Of a stretch of 64,000 nt of DNA, positions 28,132 to 41,336 are shown in pieces. Every line of letters starts with the position of its first letter. Within the stretch, counting starts at the first letter, position 1. Under the pieces are notes generated by a model. It did no database searches and had not been told where the DNA came from. It saw only the letters and a list, made by a program, of their open reading frames with translations. Made by a program: the position numbers and the translations under genes. The stretch is from Parelaphostrongylus tenuis (Eukaryota; Nematoda; Chromadorea; Rhabditida; Metastrongylidae): NCBI GenBank assembly GCA_019055375.1, contig JAHQIW010003716.1:62001-126000 (forward strand), read 5' to 3'.

Positions 28132-31100
28132 TGCGGTTTGCGGACGGCACCATTTTTGGCTGTGGGGCGGCTTTGACGGCTACGAAGAGAGGCTGCCGGC
28201 GTCTGCTCCAAGGCTAGTATGGTAATTTTCTAATGAAATTTATACATTTCTCATTAACGAATAGGATTTCTTTGCCAATAAGTGGTCAAATATGGTAGAA
28301 CAAACTTCAATAAGGTTGTTTTTATTAGAATAACGTAATTGCTCCATCTATAATTCACACTTTCAAAGAAAAAGACCAAGTATTTATAGCAGTGATATAT
28401 TTGAAACCTTCATCGAACATTTCTATGATGTTCTATTTATGCCATTCCATACTTCCATCAAAATTTATCTTATATTTTTTTCAGTTTTTACATACTTTGC
28501 TGCACAAAGTACATGAAATTCATCGTACAAGCTGAAAACTGGAAAACAATCGATGGTTGGTTAATAATAGTGTTGCTTGTTGCGTGAGATCATTTAATTG
28601 ATAAGTCACAGCATTTTTCCGATTTTAGTGCGCTCCAGATTCCCATTTCTCAGATCAATGCGTAATTTCGTTCGAATTCTCCACTCATAGCTATGGTATA
28701 CGAAGAGGAAATGGAGTTATAGCGGTTCTTTCCCGTTATCCCCACCTTGCTTGAGGCCTTTCGTAAAAACGTATTTTTCAATTTTGTTAGATTTTTGGTA
28801 AGTATACCATAACTAAAACCAAGTGAATTTGAACGATGTATTGTGTTTCTTGATAGGCCTGATTTTTTTGCTCTATAACAGTCGAAATAAGATTTGCTCC
28901 GCATTCAAGCACTTCTCGCCGGATAAGTTTTTTTTCGTAAGGAATTTATAATCATTAGATCAGGCAAATCTAAGAAATCCGAACACTTTACTTGGTTTTT
29001 AGAAAGGGCTCCTTATAGCGCTGTGACAGCTAAACGAATATCAGTTTTCGGAAACTTGGATCACTTTCGATGTCCTCATCTTTATTTGACCGCTTGAGAA
29101 CGATTTTTCTGATACTTCAGTAGTTCAAAATTTCGCATGATAGCTGGATAATTGAAGCTCGTGAATTTTGTAGGTATGATCAACAAGAATTCATTTATTT
29201 GACCGCCTATTGCGGTGGTATGATGTTACATTAAACCCATTTTTGCACACCACCCTACATTATCGGGATCTATTGGGAATTAGATTGGGAAATTGGGAAA
29301 TGTAGATCTAGATCTATTGAGAAATTTTGTCTCGGCTGTTACAACGTAAAATACAAGACATTTGAGGAATTGAATTTTGCTTGATCTCAGCTATTGAAAG
29401 TTTTAATAGTTTAACAGAATAGGTCTTTTATAGAAAATACGAAGGCTCATGCGCGCAATCCCTGGAACGCGGTTCCATGCTACAAATTTCCCCGAAAGTA
29501 AGAATTTTTAAAACAGTTGAGCGTTATTCTTCTTAAAAATACGTTACGAAGGTTCTTTCAAAGATAGTTTAAGTTTTTTTTGTGTAAAAAAGCTTATAAG
29601 AAATGAATTCTGACCATTTGACTCCAAAAAATTCGCTAAAAACTTGAAAATTACGTTGCGATTGCAAAACGTCATCTTTTATTTATTATTAGAGCGTGCT
29701 GTGGAATTATTTCTGAACAACAGGCTTAATATTAGAATTACAATTTTTCAAGCTATCGGTTGACTGCAAGGAAAAAAATTGTTCAATAACCTCTGGAAAT
29801 ATGCTTCTCTTTCGCAAGGATGTGGTTGTTTTCTTCGAAATAGGAAAGATTTTATTGAGCATCAGCTTTAATCTATCTAAATTATTCATACAAAAGTATC
29901 ATCGGCGACGCTTCATCATTTCTCGATGATATTGTTTTTCTGAGAACTTAGTTATCCGAATTTGTATTGGAGTACGCACCACTCTTCGTGACCGTCCGCA
30001 CGGCGCGTCCACCTGAGGGTCATAATGACACTCAACGCCCGCAAACGGATATAGAAGTCCTTCAACAATATAAACTTAGTCTGAAAATCGGCATCTTTCA
30101 AATTATCAATTGAGCACAAAAACATAGTTCAAAAAGAAAGAAGAAAGTGTCATGTGACAACTGAGAGTAAGTTTGTTCTCCACAGGATGTGGTTCTTTCG
30201 TTGAATCATAGAATGGCTTCCAGCAGATGAACGTTTCCTTCACTATAAATTCCTCTATAGAATTCTCTTTTGTGATTTTTTATCACTCGATGCTTATAAA
30301 GTGTCCTCAGAACCTCAACCAACAAATAAGTTTTTACTTCCATAGAAGCGCGTGATGACACGAACCCATCGCAGCCCGCCGCGGGGTCGCGCGCGCGGCG
30401 TACGCCAGGTACCGAAAACGGCACGTGTGGTCGTCAAATGGATGTATAAATAACGCGAGGTTATATGAAGCCATGTAAAATCGATGTACGATTAATCTTC
30501 ATATCATAGAGCTAAAGACCGTACCTAATGAGATGCGTCTGTGGCAGCGAATGTTGCATGACGACAAGTCGTTTTATGACTCGATAAAGCGATGAAGTGA
30601 TTATGAATGAACGATCGTATGGCAGGAGTAACAACAGCAGTAGAGTGGCGAGGAGTAGTAAGAAGGGCGTGACATCGATCAAATCATGATGCAAGGTCGT
30701 ATACAGTAGGAGTCGGCGGTGAAATACCACCCCCCTCCCCCGCCCCTCAAAGATTTGTACCGAGAGTGGCATCCAGTGGGCATACGTATCCGCTGCGTGG
30801 TGATTGTATATTGAACTGGATGCTTTGTCCTAAGTGGCAGGCAACGCATAGCGCATTATGATATGCTCCGCCACCGTGTGAAATGCTCCCTTTTCCCTGC
30901 AGCTTAGTTCCACGTATCAACGACAACAGTGCGACCTCATATAGAGAAAGTGCAAAGCTAATAATCACGATTAATCTTTGAAAGGATTAATTCCGTGTAG
31001 AGAATGCCTGAGCGGTGCAGTACCTCAGTAGTATGACAGAAAGAGCAGGAACCCGATCGTCCGAGGTCGACAACGAGCATTATCCCTAAATGGTCGATAT

Positions 31101-34100
31101 TGTTAGTCTGGCTGTTGTAAACCGAAAGAATGATAAGTAGCAACAAAGCCATGCGAGGGTTGTTATAAATTGTATCGGTTGCATAGCGAGCTCGCCAATC
31201 TGCTGGAAGGTTCATAGTCGTACGTGACTATTTATAATGAAAAATTGAAAGCGCTTTAACATGGCTGTCTTGCAACTCCATAGTAAATTACGCTCAATTA
31301 GCATTAAACCAACAGACTAATGGGTAAAATTTTTGGTAAGTCAGAAAGTCATAGCTACACTTGTATGCAAGTTCAACTATCCTCATGTGTAATACTCTGA
31401 AAGATAAAAAACGAAGTGGTGTGCTGGGTTATGCGCGACTTGTGTTTCGTTTCCGCTAATCATCAGAAACGCGACGTCGAGTCCTGTGAGTTCATTCTGT
31501 GCGTCGTGTAATAAAATGTTACAATAGACTTTGCTTATTCATTACAGACGCAAAGGTATCACACTTTTGATGATATCATTTTTTACTGTTTTTAACGAGA
31601 AGATAATTAGGGGTATCTTGTCCGCTTAAACTCTTTTTTATCACTCCCCTCTCCCTCTTCATCTAACAGACTAACTAATTATCAGCTACGGTGTGCTCAG
31701 TGTACGTTCTTTTTGGTGTTCAATACTGAGCAAGGAAACTGTGCAAGATTTTTCGAGACCATCATGTTGCAGATGAGTACAAACAAATCTTTTTTTTACC
31801 AACTAGGTTGTGTTCTATTAAAAATTTCAATTCTGGTAACGTTTTTCGGCACAGTTATGTGTAATAAAGATAACATCAAAATGATTACCAAGTAAAGGTA
31901 GATGATGCAAAAAGTATACAGTGTAACAACAATAAATAGCAACGGTAAAACTCAAAAATTTATCTGCCCTACTTTCAGGCGGATTGACAATGATGGTCAC
32001 TAACAATTTTTCCGAGCTTTCAGATAGCTGATGCTTTGGTTTTAGCAGGTATTATACCGGTCGATGTGCACTTCAACGAGAGACAGTTTTCTATTGACTT
32101 GCATACCTGCGCTTACCACTCTTGGCTCACTTCTACATCTTGCAAATCTATTGATGGTCATATTGTAGTGTACTCTGCCAGGTATGCTTTTAGGAACATC
32201 AAATGTAATCAGCCTAATGACTGCGAAGCAATCTTGTGGAATTCAACTATAGTTTCATAACAGCACACAAATAGAACATATGTTATGAAATCCGTTCACA
32301 TATGGTATTATGTAGCGGAACACACACTGAAAAGCAATCAAGAACACGTTTCCATTTTTTCAAGTAATGTTAGGATTAGAGCACTTGTTTATTTCTCAAT
32401 TATACAATTTGGTACATTTAACATATGCAAGGTCTGCTGTTTTATTCACAAGTTCTAGCGAATTTCTGTTCAATCCAATTCAACAATCTATGCCAGTTTT
32501 ATCGGTGCTTTTCCGTTATCTTGACCCTATTTGCAGCTTCAATAGAAACGTACTCTTTCCTTTTATCTGAGGTGTAGGAAATCATTCGATAGCACAAATC
32601 AATTGAATTTGAAAGGTATACTTAAACGGCTTTATTTTGGCATCGTATCAGTCGAAGTAAAATTTTGTTTCACATTCGAGGTTTTTCGCCGGATAGAAGT
32701 CTTTTCATGACCAACTTTTGATTAGCAGACAAACGAATTTTACCGATATCAGCGGTATATTTGCTTTTTGAAAAGTACTTCCAAGAGCTTTGTAACGCTC
32801 AAAAGAAGTTTAGTTTTCATAATGATGTTATGTGCACCCTTTGGAGGCAAGGCGTTTTCTTAACTTATTCGGATTTCTCTGTAGCGTAGTCGATAGCTGA
32901 AATCTAGGTGATCCCAATGATTTACTTGTGTTCTAAAGAAAACCTTACGAGGCGCTGTAACAGCCAAAATAAAATTATGTTTCACTCTTGTGGCGTTTCG
33001 ACGCATCTTTCGCTGGACAGAGCATTTTTTTGGATTTTTAGTAACCGATCAATAGCGTGAATTCTGCTAATTCTAGTAATGAATTTTTTCATAGGACTTC
33101 TTAGCGATCTGTAGTAGTCAAAAGAAAATTAGGTGCCGAGCTATGCTACACCGGTATGTGGATAGGACTTTGCAACATTGGCGTCAGCCCAACGAGCCAT
33201 TTCAACATTCGCCATATTGGGTAGGTCATTGCTTGCACGTCAACTGCCTTTCGGCTGTCCTCTAGTTCTACTTCGAGTTCATTCAATCATGAACATTTTT
33301 ACTTCGACAACCATTGAAAAAGAGCCATCGTGCTCTTACAAAAACGTGACCTATTACAGTCCAAGCGTCTTTGCAAGGAAGGACATTAAATGAAGCTTCA
33401 CTTTTTTTACAAATAGTTTTGCAATGTTACAAGCATAGGTGTCGCGACTAGGTCAACATTGGATTCAGGGAATTGGTTCGAGAGGACTCATCTTACCTCC
33501 GTTACTGCTCCTCGTTTCTTTCACAGACGGACTGAAGAGTCAACGTCAATTAAATAGTGCAAGAAAAATCTGGGCATGAACAACAGCTCAGAAGTGAACC
33601 ACACCACAGTACTGGACTGAAATAACTATTTTTTCAAATCACTCTCGGATGCAGCTAAATTTTTTGGCTTCCTGGAAGTGATCATTATTTTGGTATGAGT
33701 TTGTCAATCTATGAAACACAATAAATTAATTTCAAAAGATTTTTTTTCAAGGAAAGAGGCCATGAACGTGTAGAGAAAATTCAAAGTATCAGAGACAGTG
33801 TTGACAGTGCTGATTTTCGTCAAAAAATTCACATGCGATTCGTGCCGCAGATTGATATATACATTTCGTACACACACACTAACTGACAAGAAGTGATCAC
33901 CGAAACTCAATTTTATTTCGGCTGTTACAGCTCTCTATAAAGTTCGTTCCAAAAGCCAAACATGCCTTCAATGTGAAACAGAATTTTTCTTTGACTGTTA
34001 CACAGCTAAAAACAAGTTATTTGAGAGATAAAATATATCGTTCAAATTTTCATAAAGGCGAAGAATGCGTTAACGAAACCTCATCGAGATCGAGATAACG

Positions 34101-37100
34101 GAAAAGTACCGTTTTATTTGAAGAAACATCAGTAGTACTCAAACCGATTTTCACCTACATTCGCTGCAAATAGTTAGCATTTTCTGTCCAATTTGCTACT
34201 ACTTCTAGAAAGCGTGCTGTTCATTCACTAATCCTAGCAAATTCTTGTTCAATCCAATTTAGTATTCACAAGTAGTTTCATTAAAGAAAATCTAAGTAGT
34301 GTTTACCTTTCTAAAACCACGTACCGTCATTGTACAAGGACTTTTTCGTGACATCGTCGTCGAGCACAGATTTTTCATTAGACTTCAGTAATCATTCGAC
34401 TGCTGGGAGCATTGCGGTTCTCATGTTATGATTGTTTTTTTCAAAGTGTTTTTTGTCACCTGTAACAGCGAAGAGAAAGCGTAATTTTCTTTTTAGTGTA
34501 TTGTATAATATACACTTGTGTTTACTTGGCTTACATCAATGATAAAACATTTTTTTTTTCTAGTTGCTTATTTTTTGGCGAATAATGAAGGTGTAATCCA
34601 AAAATACATCTTTGTTGATGCATGAGTTTTAAAAAAAGCTCATATGGTGTGACTTTTAGTACGCAGTCGTAATAAGCCTTGATCGAGCTTACATTCGTCG
34701 ATTTATGGAGTACTTATTTGAAGTAACTGCATCTTCCTAACCCATATTTTTCAACCCTTCCGCAAATACTGTTAATCTTCTGCTTGAAATATTTATTCAG
34801 CAATCACTATTGTGCAATCGCCACTGATCATATGTAATTCTCTCTGATAGCAGATAATGTCTTTATCTTATCTTTAGGCGAGTTATTGAGTGAAAATATC
34901 TCATCTCATAGTTTAGGTAATTTTGCCAAATGAATTGGTACCCATTGAAATGATAGTACCATTGAATCTCTCTCATCTTAGACTCTTCTATATAATTCCA
35001 AAAAAAAAGAATGCTTTAATCTGAAACGAGGTTGATACGCCAGGGTCATACACCGGTGCTTCGGAGGTTTCGGCTACACCGGTGCTTTGGAGGTTTCGGC
35101 CTCCTCGTCAGTGACCCCCGCCCCACATTCAGCCCTGCATTGAAACAAGGAGGGAGGCGTATGTGGTGATGGCACAGTGTACAATGACACTGGTCCATCA
35201 CCACCTCTCAGTCGATGGATTTTTGCTGTTAGATCAAAACTAATTCAAAAGATCAACTGTTTTTGAAACCCCGAAAAGAAAACATTCGATACAATTCCTT
35301 GCTTCAATGCAGGGCTGAATGTGGGGCGGGGGTCACTGACGAGGAGGCCGAAACCTCCGAAACACCGGTGTATGACCCTGGCGTATCAACCTCGTTTAAG
35401 CTTAAAGCATTCTTTTTTGGAATTATATTGAATGTTTTTTTCGGGGTTTCAAAAACAGTCGATCTTTTGAATTACTCTTCTGTATTTTTGACATTCGTTG
35501 CTATTACTTTTTCTTACTTGGCCAGAAATCTTCGTTTTAACAAAATAGCGGTACTATGCTGGTGCTATGAGTAATTCTACGGGCTCTTGCAATGTCCAAG
35601 TCATCATTTTATGATTTTATTGATATTCAGCTGTCTCACTGCCCGTATTTCTTGCAGAAGGCCTGCTTCATTCGCTCATGCTCGATCTGCGGTGTCACGT
35701 GTGCTCGATGAAGAGTGCTTCACGCTGGCTGGGAAAGCTATTCTAATTGTAGCTGTGTTGCACAATGATTCCAACGATGAGGTGAGTATTGCATTTGTCC
35801 ATTCTCACCTGCTGATGCTTATCGTTTCCGCTTTAAGTATCGACATTGATCCTTGCTAGATGTTGCGCTCAAATCATAATTCACACATAGTTTCTTATAA
35901 CTTCAAATCAGTAGCAAATCAAAAGTCACACGACATTTTGAGGCGCTGGGACTTCATCTGTTATTTTTACTTTCAGACGTTCTCTTTCTGTTTCGAAGTC
36001 TTCAAACTTGCATCATTTGTATCACCTGTCGACCCGCTGAACGTCGAGTGACTCGAGCGGGTATCACCAACACTTCTATTTTTCCCTATCGCGTGCAAGA
36101 GTAGCTTAGTGGGTCCTCCTCCCTCTAGGTATTCCCTGACCATCATATCTTTCTTCTACAGCTTTCGCCAAGAAATCGGACCAACGGGTCGGTGGTCTTT
36201 CTGTAGAGCGCTTGATGTCCTCCAGTCGATAACGGCTCTCGTCCAACGGTTGTCGTTGAAGCGCATCACGTGTCCGGCCCACCTTATTTTCGATATCCTG
36301 GCTTGTAGAACGGCGTCTCTGATTTTTGATCGTTGACGTAGGTCGGAACTTCGGATCCCTACTCTCATTTTCGAGATACGGGATACTCCTAGCATCGACC
36401 TTTCGACTGCGCGTTCGACAGCGCCAAGTGATCTTTCATCCTGCTTACGTAGCTAGCAAGTTTCTGCTGCATACATTAGGGCAAGGATAGTAGTCGAGTC
36501 GAAAAGGGTGGGCACGGAGTCGGATGTTCTTTGTCCGCTTCACTACATCTTCGATTCTCTTGAACGTCCACAAAGCCGCTCGTTTCCTCCTGCTCAACTC
36601 TGGAGCTAGATCGTTCATCATGTTGATTTCACGACCTAGATAGACGCAACTGGAGCATTTGGAAATGTTCGTTTTGTTGCACATTAATGGAACATTCGAA
36701 ATCTATTCGTGCCTCATGCACATCGTTTTAGTTAGATTTAGTTGAAGACCAATCTTTCCACAGGCGTTGTCGAAATCGGTCAACATTTATTCCGCTTGGC
36801 TGATGTTTGGTGTTATGAGAACGATATGTCAGCAAAGCGAAAATGGTTTAACTGTCGACCGTCAATTTTCACTCCCATATCGTCCCATTCTAATGTTCGC
36901 ATGACGTTTTGTAGGGTGGTAGTGCATAATTTTGGCGAAATTGTATCGCCTTGTCAAGCCCTCTTCCTACGTCAATGGTGATATTGTTGTAGAATGGAGA
37001 TATTTTGGTCGTGAAATCTTTATAAAGCTCACGAAGGATCATTATGTACCGAGTAGGACCCACTAGTTAGCCAGAGCCTCTACAATCGCTTCTGTTTCCA

Positions 37101-39889
37101 CTGAATCAAGGCTTTCTTCCGATCGATGAAAGTGAGACAGATTGGTTGTTTGCAATCACGCGAAACTTCAATGAGTCTTGTAATCGTGTAGATGTGGTCC
37201 ATGGTACAAAATCCTTTTCGGAACCCTGCTTGTTCGCATGGCTGTTCTCTTCGTCCAGTGTTCTGTCAATCCTGTTTAGGATGACTCGAGTAAAGAGTTT
37301 ATAGACAGCGGACAGCAAGCAGATCGCGCGATAATTGCCTATGTCGTGAAGGTCTCTCTTTTTGAACAACAATACGGTCTTGCTGGTTTTCCATTGAATG
37401 AGGACCTTGCATTCTGACATGTAGTGAGTTAAGAGCCGAGTCAGGGTGTTGGTGGGAAGTGGCGGCAGGTTCTTTAGGTGTTCTGGTCCAATCTTGCCTG
37501 GACCCGGTGTTTTGTTCTTCACCGACGATATGACATGTCGGATTTCGTAAGGGAGGAATGATGAAACGACCTATTCGTCCTCTTTCAATTTATATGACGA
37601 TAAGAGGACATGGCTAGCGAGAGATCCAAGTAGTATTGGTGGATGATTTTCTCCATAGCCCTTCTGGAAGCTCTAAGTGTCCCGTCAGAGCATCGGAGTG
37701 CAATCATCTTGGTCTTATAATTGGCGAAGCCTAGCTGGGCTTTGCGAATGCTCTTACCAGCTTCTGCCATAATTGCTGCTCGTCTCTCTTTGAGGTCTTC
37801 TTTTATCGCTTCTCTGCAGCATTTCGCAAGTTCGGGCGTAAGGTTTCGGTTGCCTGTAGCATGTGCGATTCCACGTTGACGTATCAGCTCGAGTGTCTGC
37901 GGAGACAAGCATCTCTCCGTAACCTTAGACTCTCGGCTTTCATAGCGCTACATCTTCTTTGATGTTGTCGACAAAGGTATCTTCCCAAGAGCCGACTGAT
38001 GATTTGAATACATCCCAGTTTATGGTAGTTTTGGGACTGCGTTGTTCAAATTTAGCGGCTTTCTCTCCTCTCCGCGAAAACGGAACGTTGCGCGAAGGAA
38101 TCGATGGTCTGATCCCGTGTAGCAAACTCACGAACAACGGCGATATCGGTCAGGCAAAACCTTCGATTTACTAAGATGTGGTCTATTTTGGTATGGTACT
38201 TTCCATTGGGAGACTCCCACGTCCATCGCTGAGAGTGAGGCTTTTAGAATTGTGAGTTACCATGGATGGTTTGGGTGGTAAACTCTGATAAACCTGATAA
38301 ACTCAGATAGCCTCTCACCATGTTCATTCCATTCTAGCCCGTGGGTCCCAATTTGACGTTCTTCAGACGTTCTTCTAGGTCCAATTCTTGCATTAAAATC
38401 TCCAACAGTGACCTTGGAGAACGTATGATCTTCTCTGAAGAATTTTTCAAGGTCCATAGAGAATGCTTCGACTTCGCCTTCGTCATAGCTTGATGTTGGT
38501 GCGTAAGCAACGAAGAAGGTCCAAGCCGGCATAGAACCACATTGTTTCAACCGTAATCGTCCGATACGGGTGTTAGTTGTTCAAACGAGTCGATGCTCAC
38601 GGTCAAATTCGATTTGACGAGGACGCCAACGCCGCCGACACCTCTGCTATCGCACTTCCAAGAAACAGTTCTTCTCCGGTGCCATAAATAGCATGAAAAG
38701 GATGGCGTCTTCTCGTCTCCGCCATGCCAATGACATCGCACCTTATCCTTCTTGCTTGGATCAGTAGATCTTCTACAGCGGATTCATGAGCAAGGGTTCT
38801 TGCATTATAGGTACAGATAGTCATTTCAGTCCCTTTGATCTTGGCAGCCTAGTTTGGCCCTGAGATATTAGCAGCCTCTCCGTACTCGTCCTACCTGGCG
38901 CTGCCGTACCAGGGGCTCTTTCGGGGTCAGGGTAATGAGGCTCATATTTTTTTTTTACTGTTTTGAGCATTTTATACCCAACGTATAGCTTGCTAGGCTC
39001 TAAACGTGGCGGCCGAGTACTCACGAGCACTTGCCAGTCTTTCTCAGAGGAACGGGAGGAGCTTATTTGTTGGAGGCGAGCTTTTGGCCGACTGGACTCA
39101 CAGAAGTAGAGTTTTGTCAAGTCAGCGCTGCAGAAGTCAAGGAGCTCATCCCTTGAAATCACTTGCTTCTCTGGGAAGCACACGGTCGCTTTTGATTCAC
39201 GTTTATTCCCCTATCCATCACCTGGGGACGCGCCACGTGTCCTCGCGACTAACCGGGCGGTATACCTCAAAGAGGTAGCTTGCCAGTCTCTCTCGGAGGG
39301 GCGGGAGGAGAACTTGCATTATAATGAATTATTCGAGGTCCAAACTTTAGGAATTTTACAAGCATTCGAATCACATTGGTGTGAAATTGAACAATATAAT
39401 CTCACAGTGTATTGTGAGCCTTTAATAAGGTCTATATGAGAACTTATACAGTGCAAGATACGTGTTTCGGCTTTACAACCTCGTCAGTCACACGGTGCCT
39501 TTTCGATCAGTCAGTTCCTAGGATCTAGCCCTGTTGAAAGATCTCTGAGGAACTGACTGAACAAAAAGATTTAGCATTAGATTCCTAACAATGAATTTTT
39601 GCAGGGAGCGAATTTGCAAGTTGTGGAGGGCTCTGAGCTTGCGACAAGCGTTGGAGCATCGTTCATCACCATATCACCGGATTCGCATTGCTGTGTAGCC
39701 GTTGAACTGGCTGAGTTCTTTGTACGCGTTCACAAAAAGGTCTCGACACCTTCCTCACCTAATATGACCTGCGGGAATGATAGGTTAGATTCTATTATCA
39801 TAAGCAATCAACATCTTAAACCACATGTAACGACAATCAATATCATATTGTTTGAAACGTTCTCTATTTTATTCCCACTGTTTCCATTA

Positions 39890-39933
<44 letters not shown>

Positions 39934-41280
39934 GTATGTATTGGTGTGTGTGTGTGTATATGTGTGTGTGTTTAATAGTGTATGGTCTTCTATTTTAGAA
40001 ATACATTAAGCATGTGAAAAAGAATTTGATTCATGTAGATGCCTATACCTACAATTTGGTTTTGTAAGTTGTGAAAAATGTTTCAGACCTTACATAAACA
40101 CATATAATACGCTCTTCCTGCGCTATCGAAACTCCATTTCACTTCTCTTTAGCTGAGTATCACTGATTTCGTGAACCTTAACTCATCAACTTTTGAAGTG
40201 ATACAAGTCCATTACCACAGTCGTATAGATGCATGTGGTGAAATTACAATCTTCAGCTTAAAACCTTGTGTTCGTGGCCTTTTCTGTTTGATATGTCCGA
40301 TCGCACTCATGTGCAATGATAACGGCTGAAAATATGATGTTATCTTCATTGATACAATCCCTGTATACTTTCTGAGTGCGATATTGAAGAAGTGAAGCAC
40401 ATTTCCGAATTCATGCTACATTTACACTTCAAGAAGATTTTTACTGTGATAAGATGAAACGGCATAATTACACTTGATCATAGTGGTATGGCCGCAAAGC
40501 GCGCTTTCACCTATACCAATTCACACTGTATATCTTGTTCTCTTTTAAACACAGTTTGTCGCAAATAATCAAGTGACAACTTGTTGAGAGGACAACTTTT
40601 TTTTTGATTCAGTCGGGATTTTACACCTACATCTCAAGGGATAACGTTCGATTACAGAAGTTTCAAGAGAAAGTTTTATGTAAAGAAATAAAAACTTCCA
40701 AAAGCGTGCCTTCTAGATTTCACACTCTTTCGTGAATGCTTAAAATTTTATCTCATAGCCATAATTGATCTTCTACTCATCGTTTTACACGACACCTCGC
40801 GTACATTATAGACAATACATATATGTATATAATATGTACATTTATTTATTTGTAAATATGTACATATAGATGCATTTATGCGAATATATGTATATGTATG
40901 TATATGGAATTAAATATATATCTATATGACTCAGTTCTTTTTTTGACTAGTAGACGCGAGATTGTTAATATACTTTATAATACAGTGTAGTTCAATAATA
41001 TAATGGTTACGCTTTGGCGGTGTTGCCTCCTTCAAAGCAATGAGGTCAGATTGACGTGTAATTTATTCAGAGGTAGATTCATAGGCTATCAGGAGCAAAG
41101 TTCTGTTTCAACTACTTACCTCAGCAGTCCCATAAATAGTCAATCGGCAACGCTCTTAGCTATAATTTTGACTTGTGCAAAATTGTTCTGTATCACACTA
41201 TTAAATGAACAAAAGGTTTTGGGAAATTTCAAAAGTTTCATTTTTTGATATCTATGTGTCGTTTTTATTTATGGTTTGGC

Positions 41281-41336
<56 letters not shown>

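Noticed and set aside
38821..39183. 120-codon minus-strand frame as a separate gene
   Set aside because: It lies inside the boundaries of the RTE element, between its 5' end and the endonuclease start.
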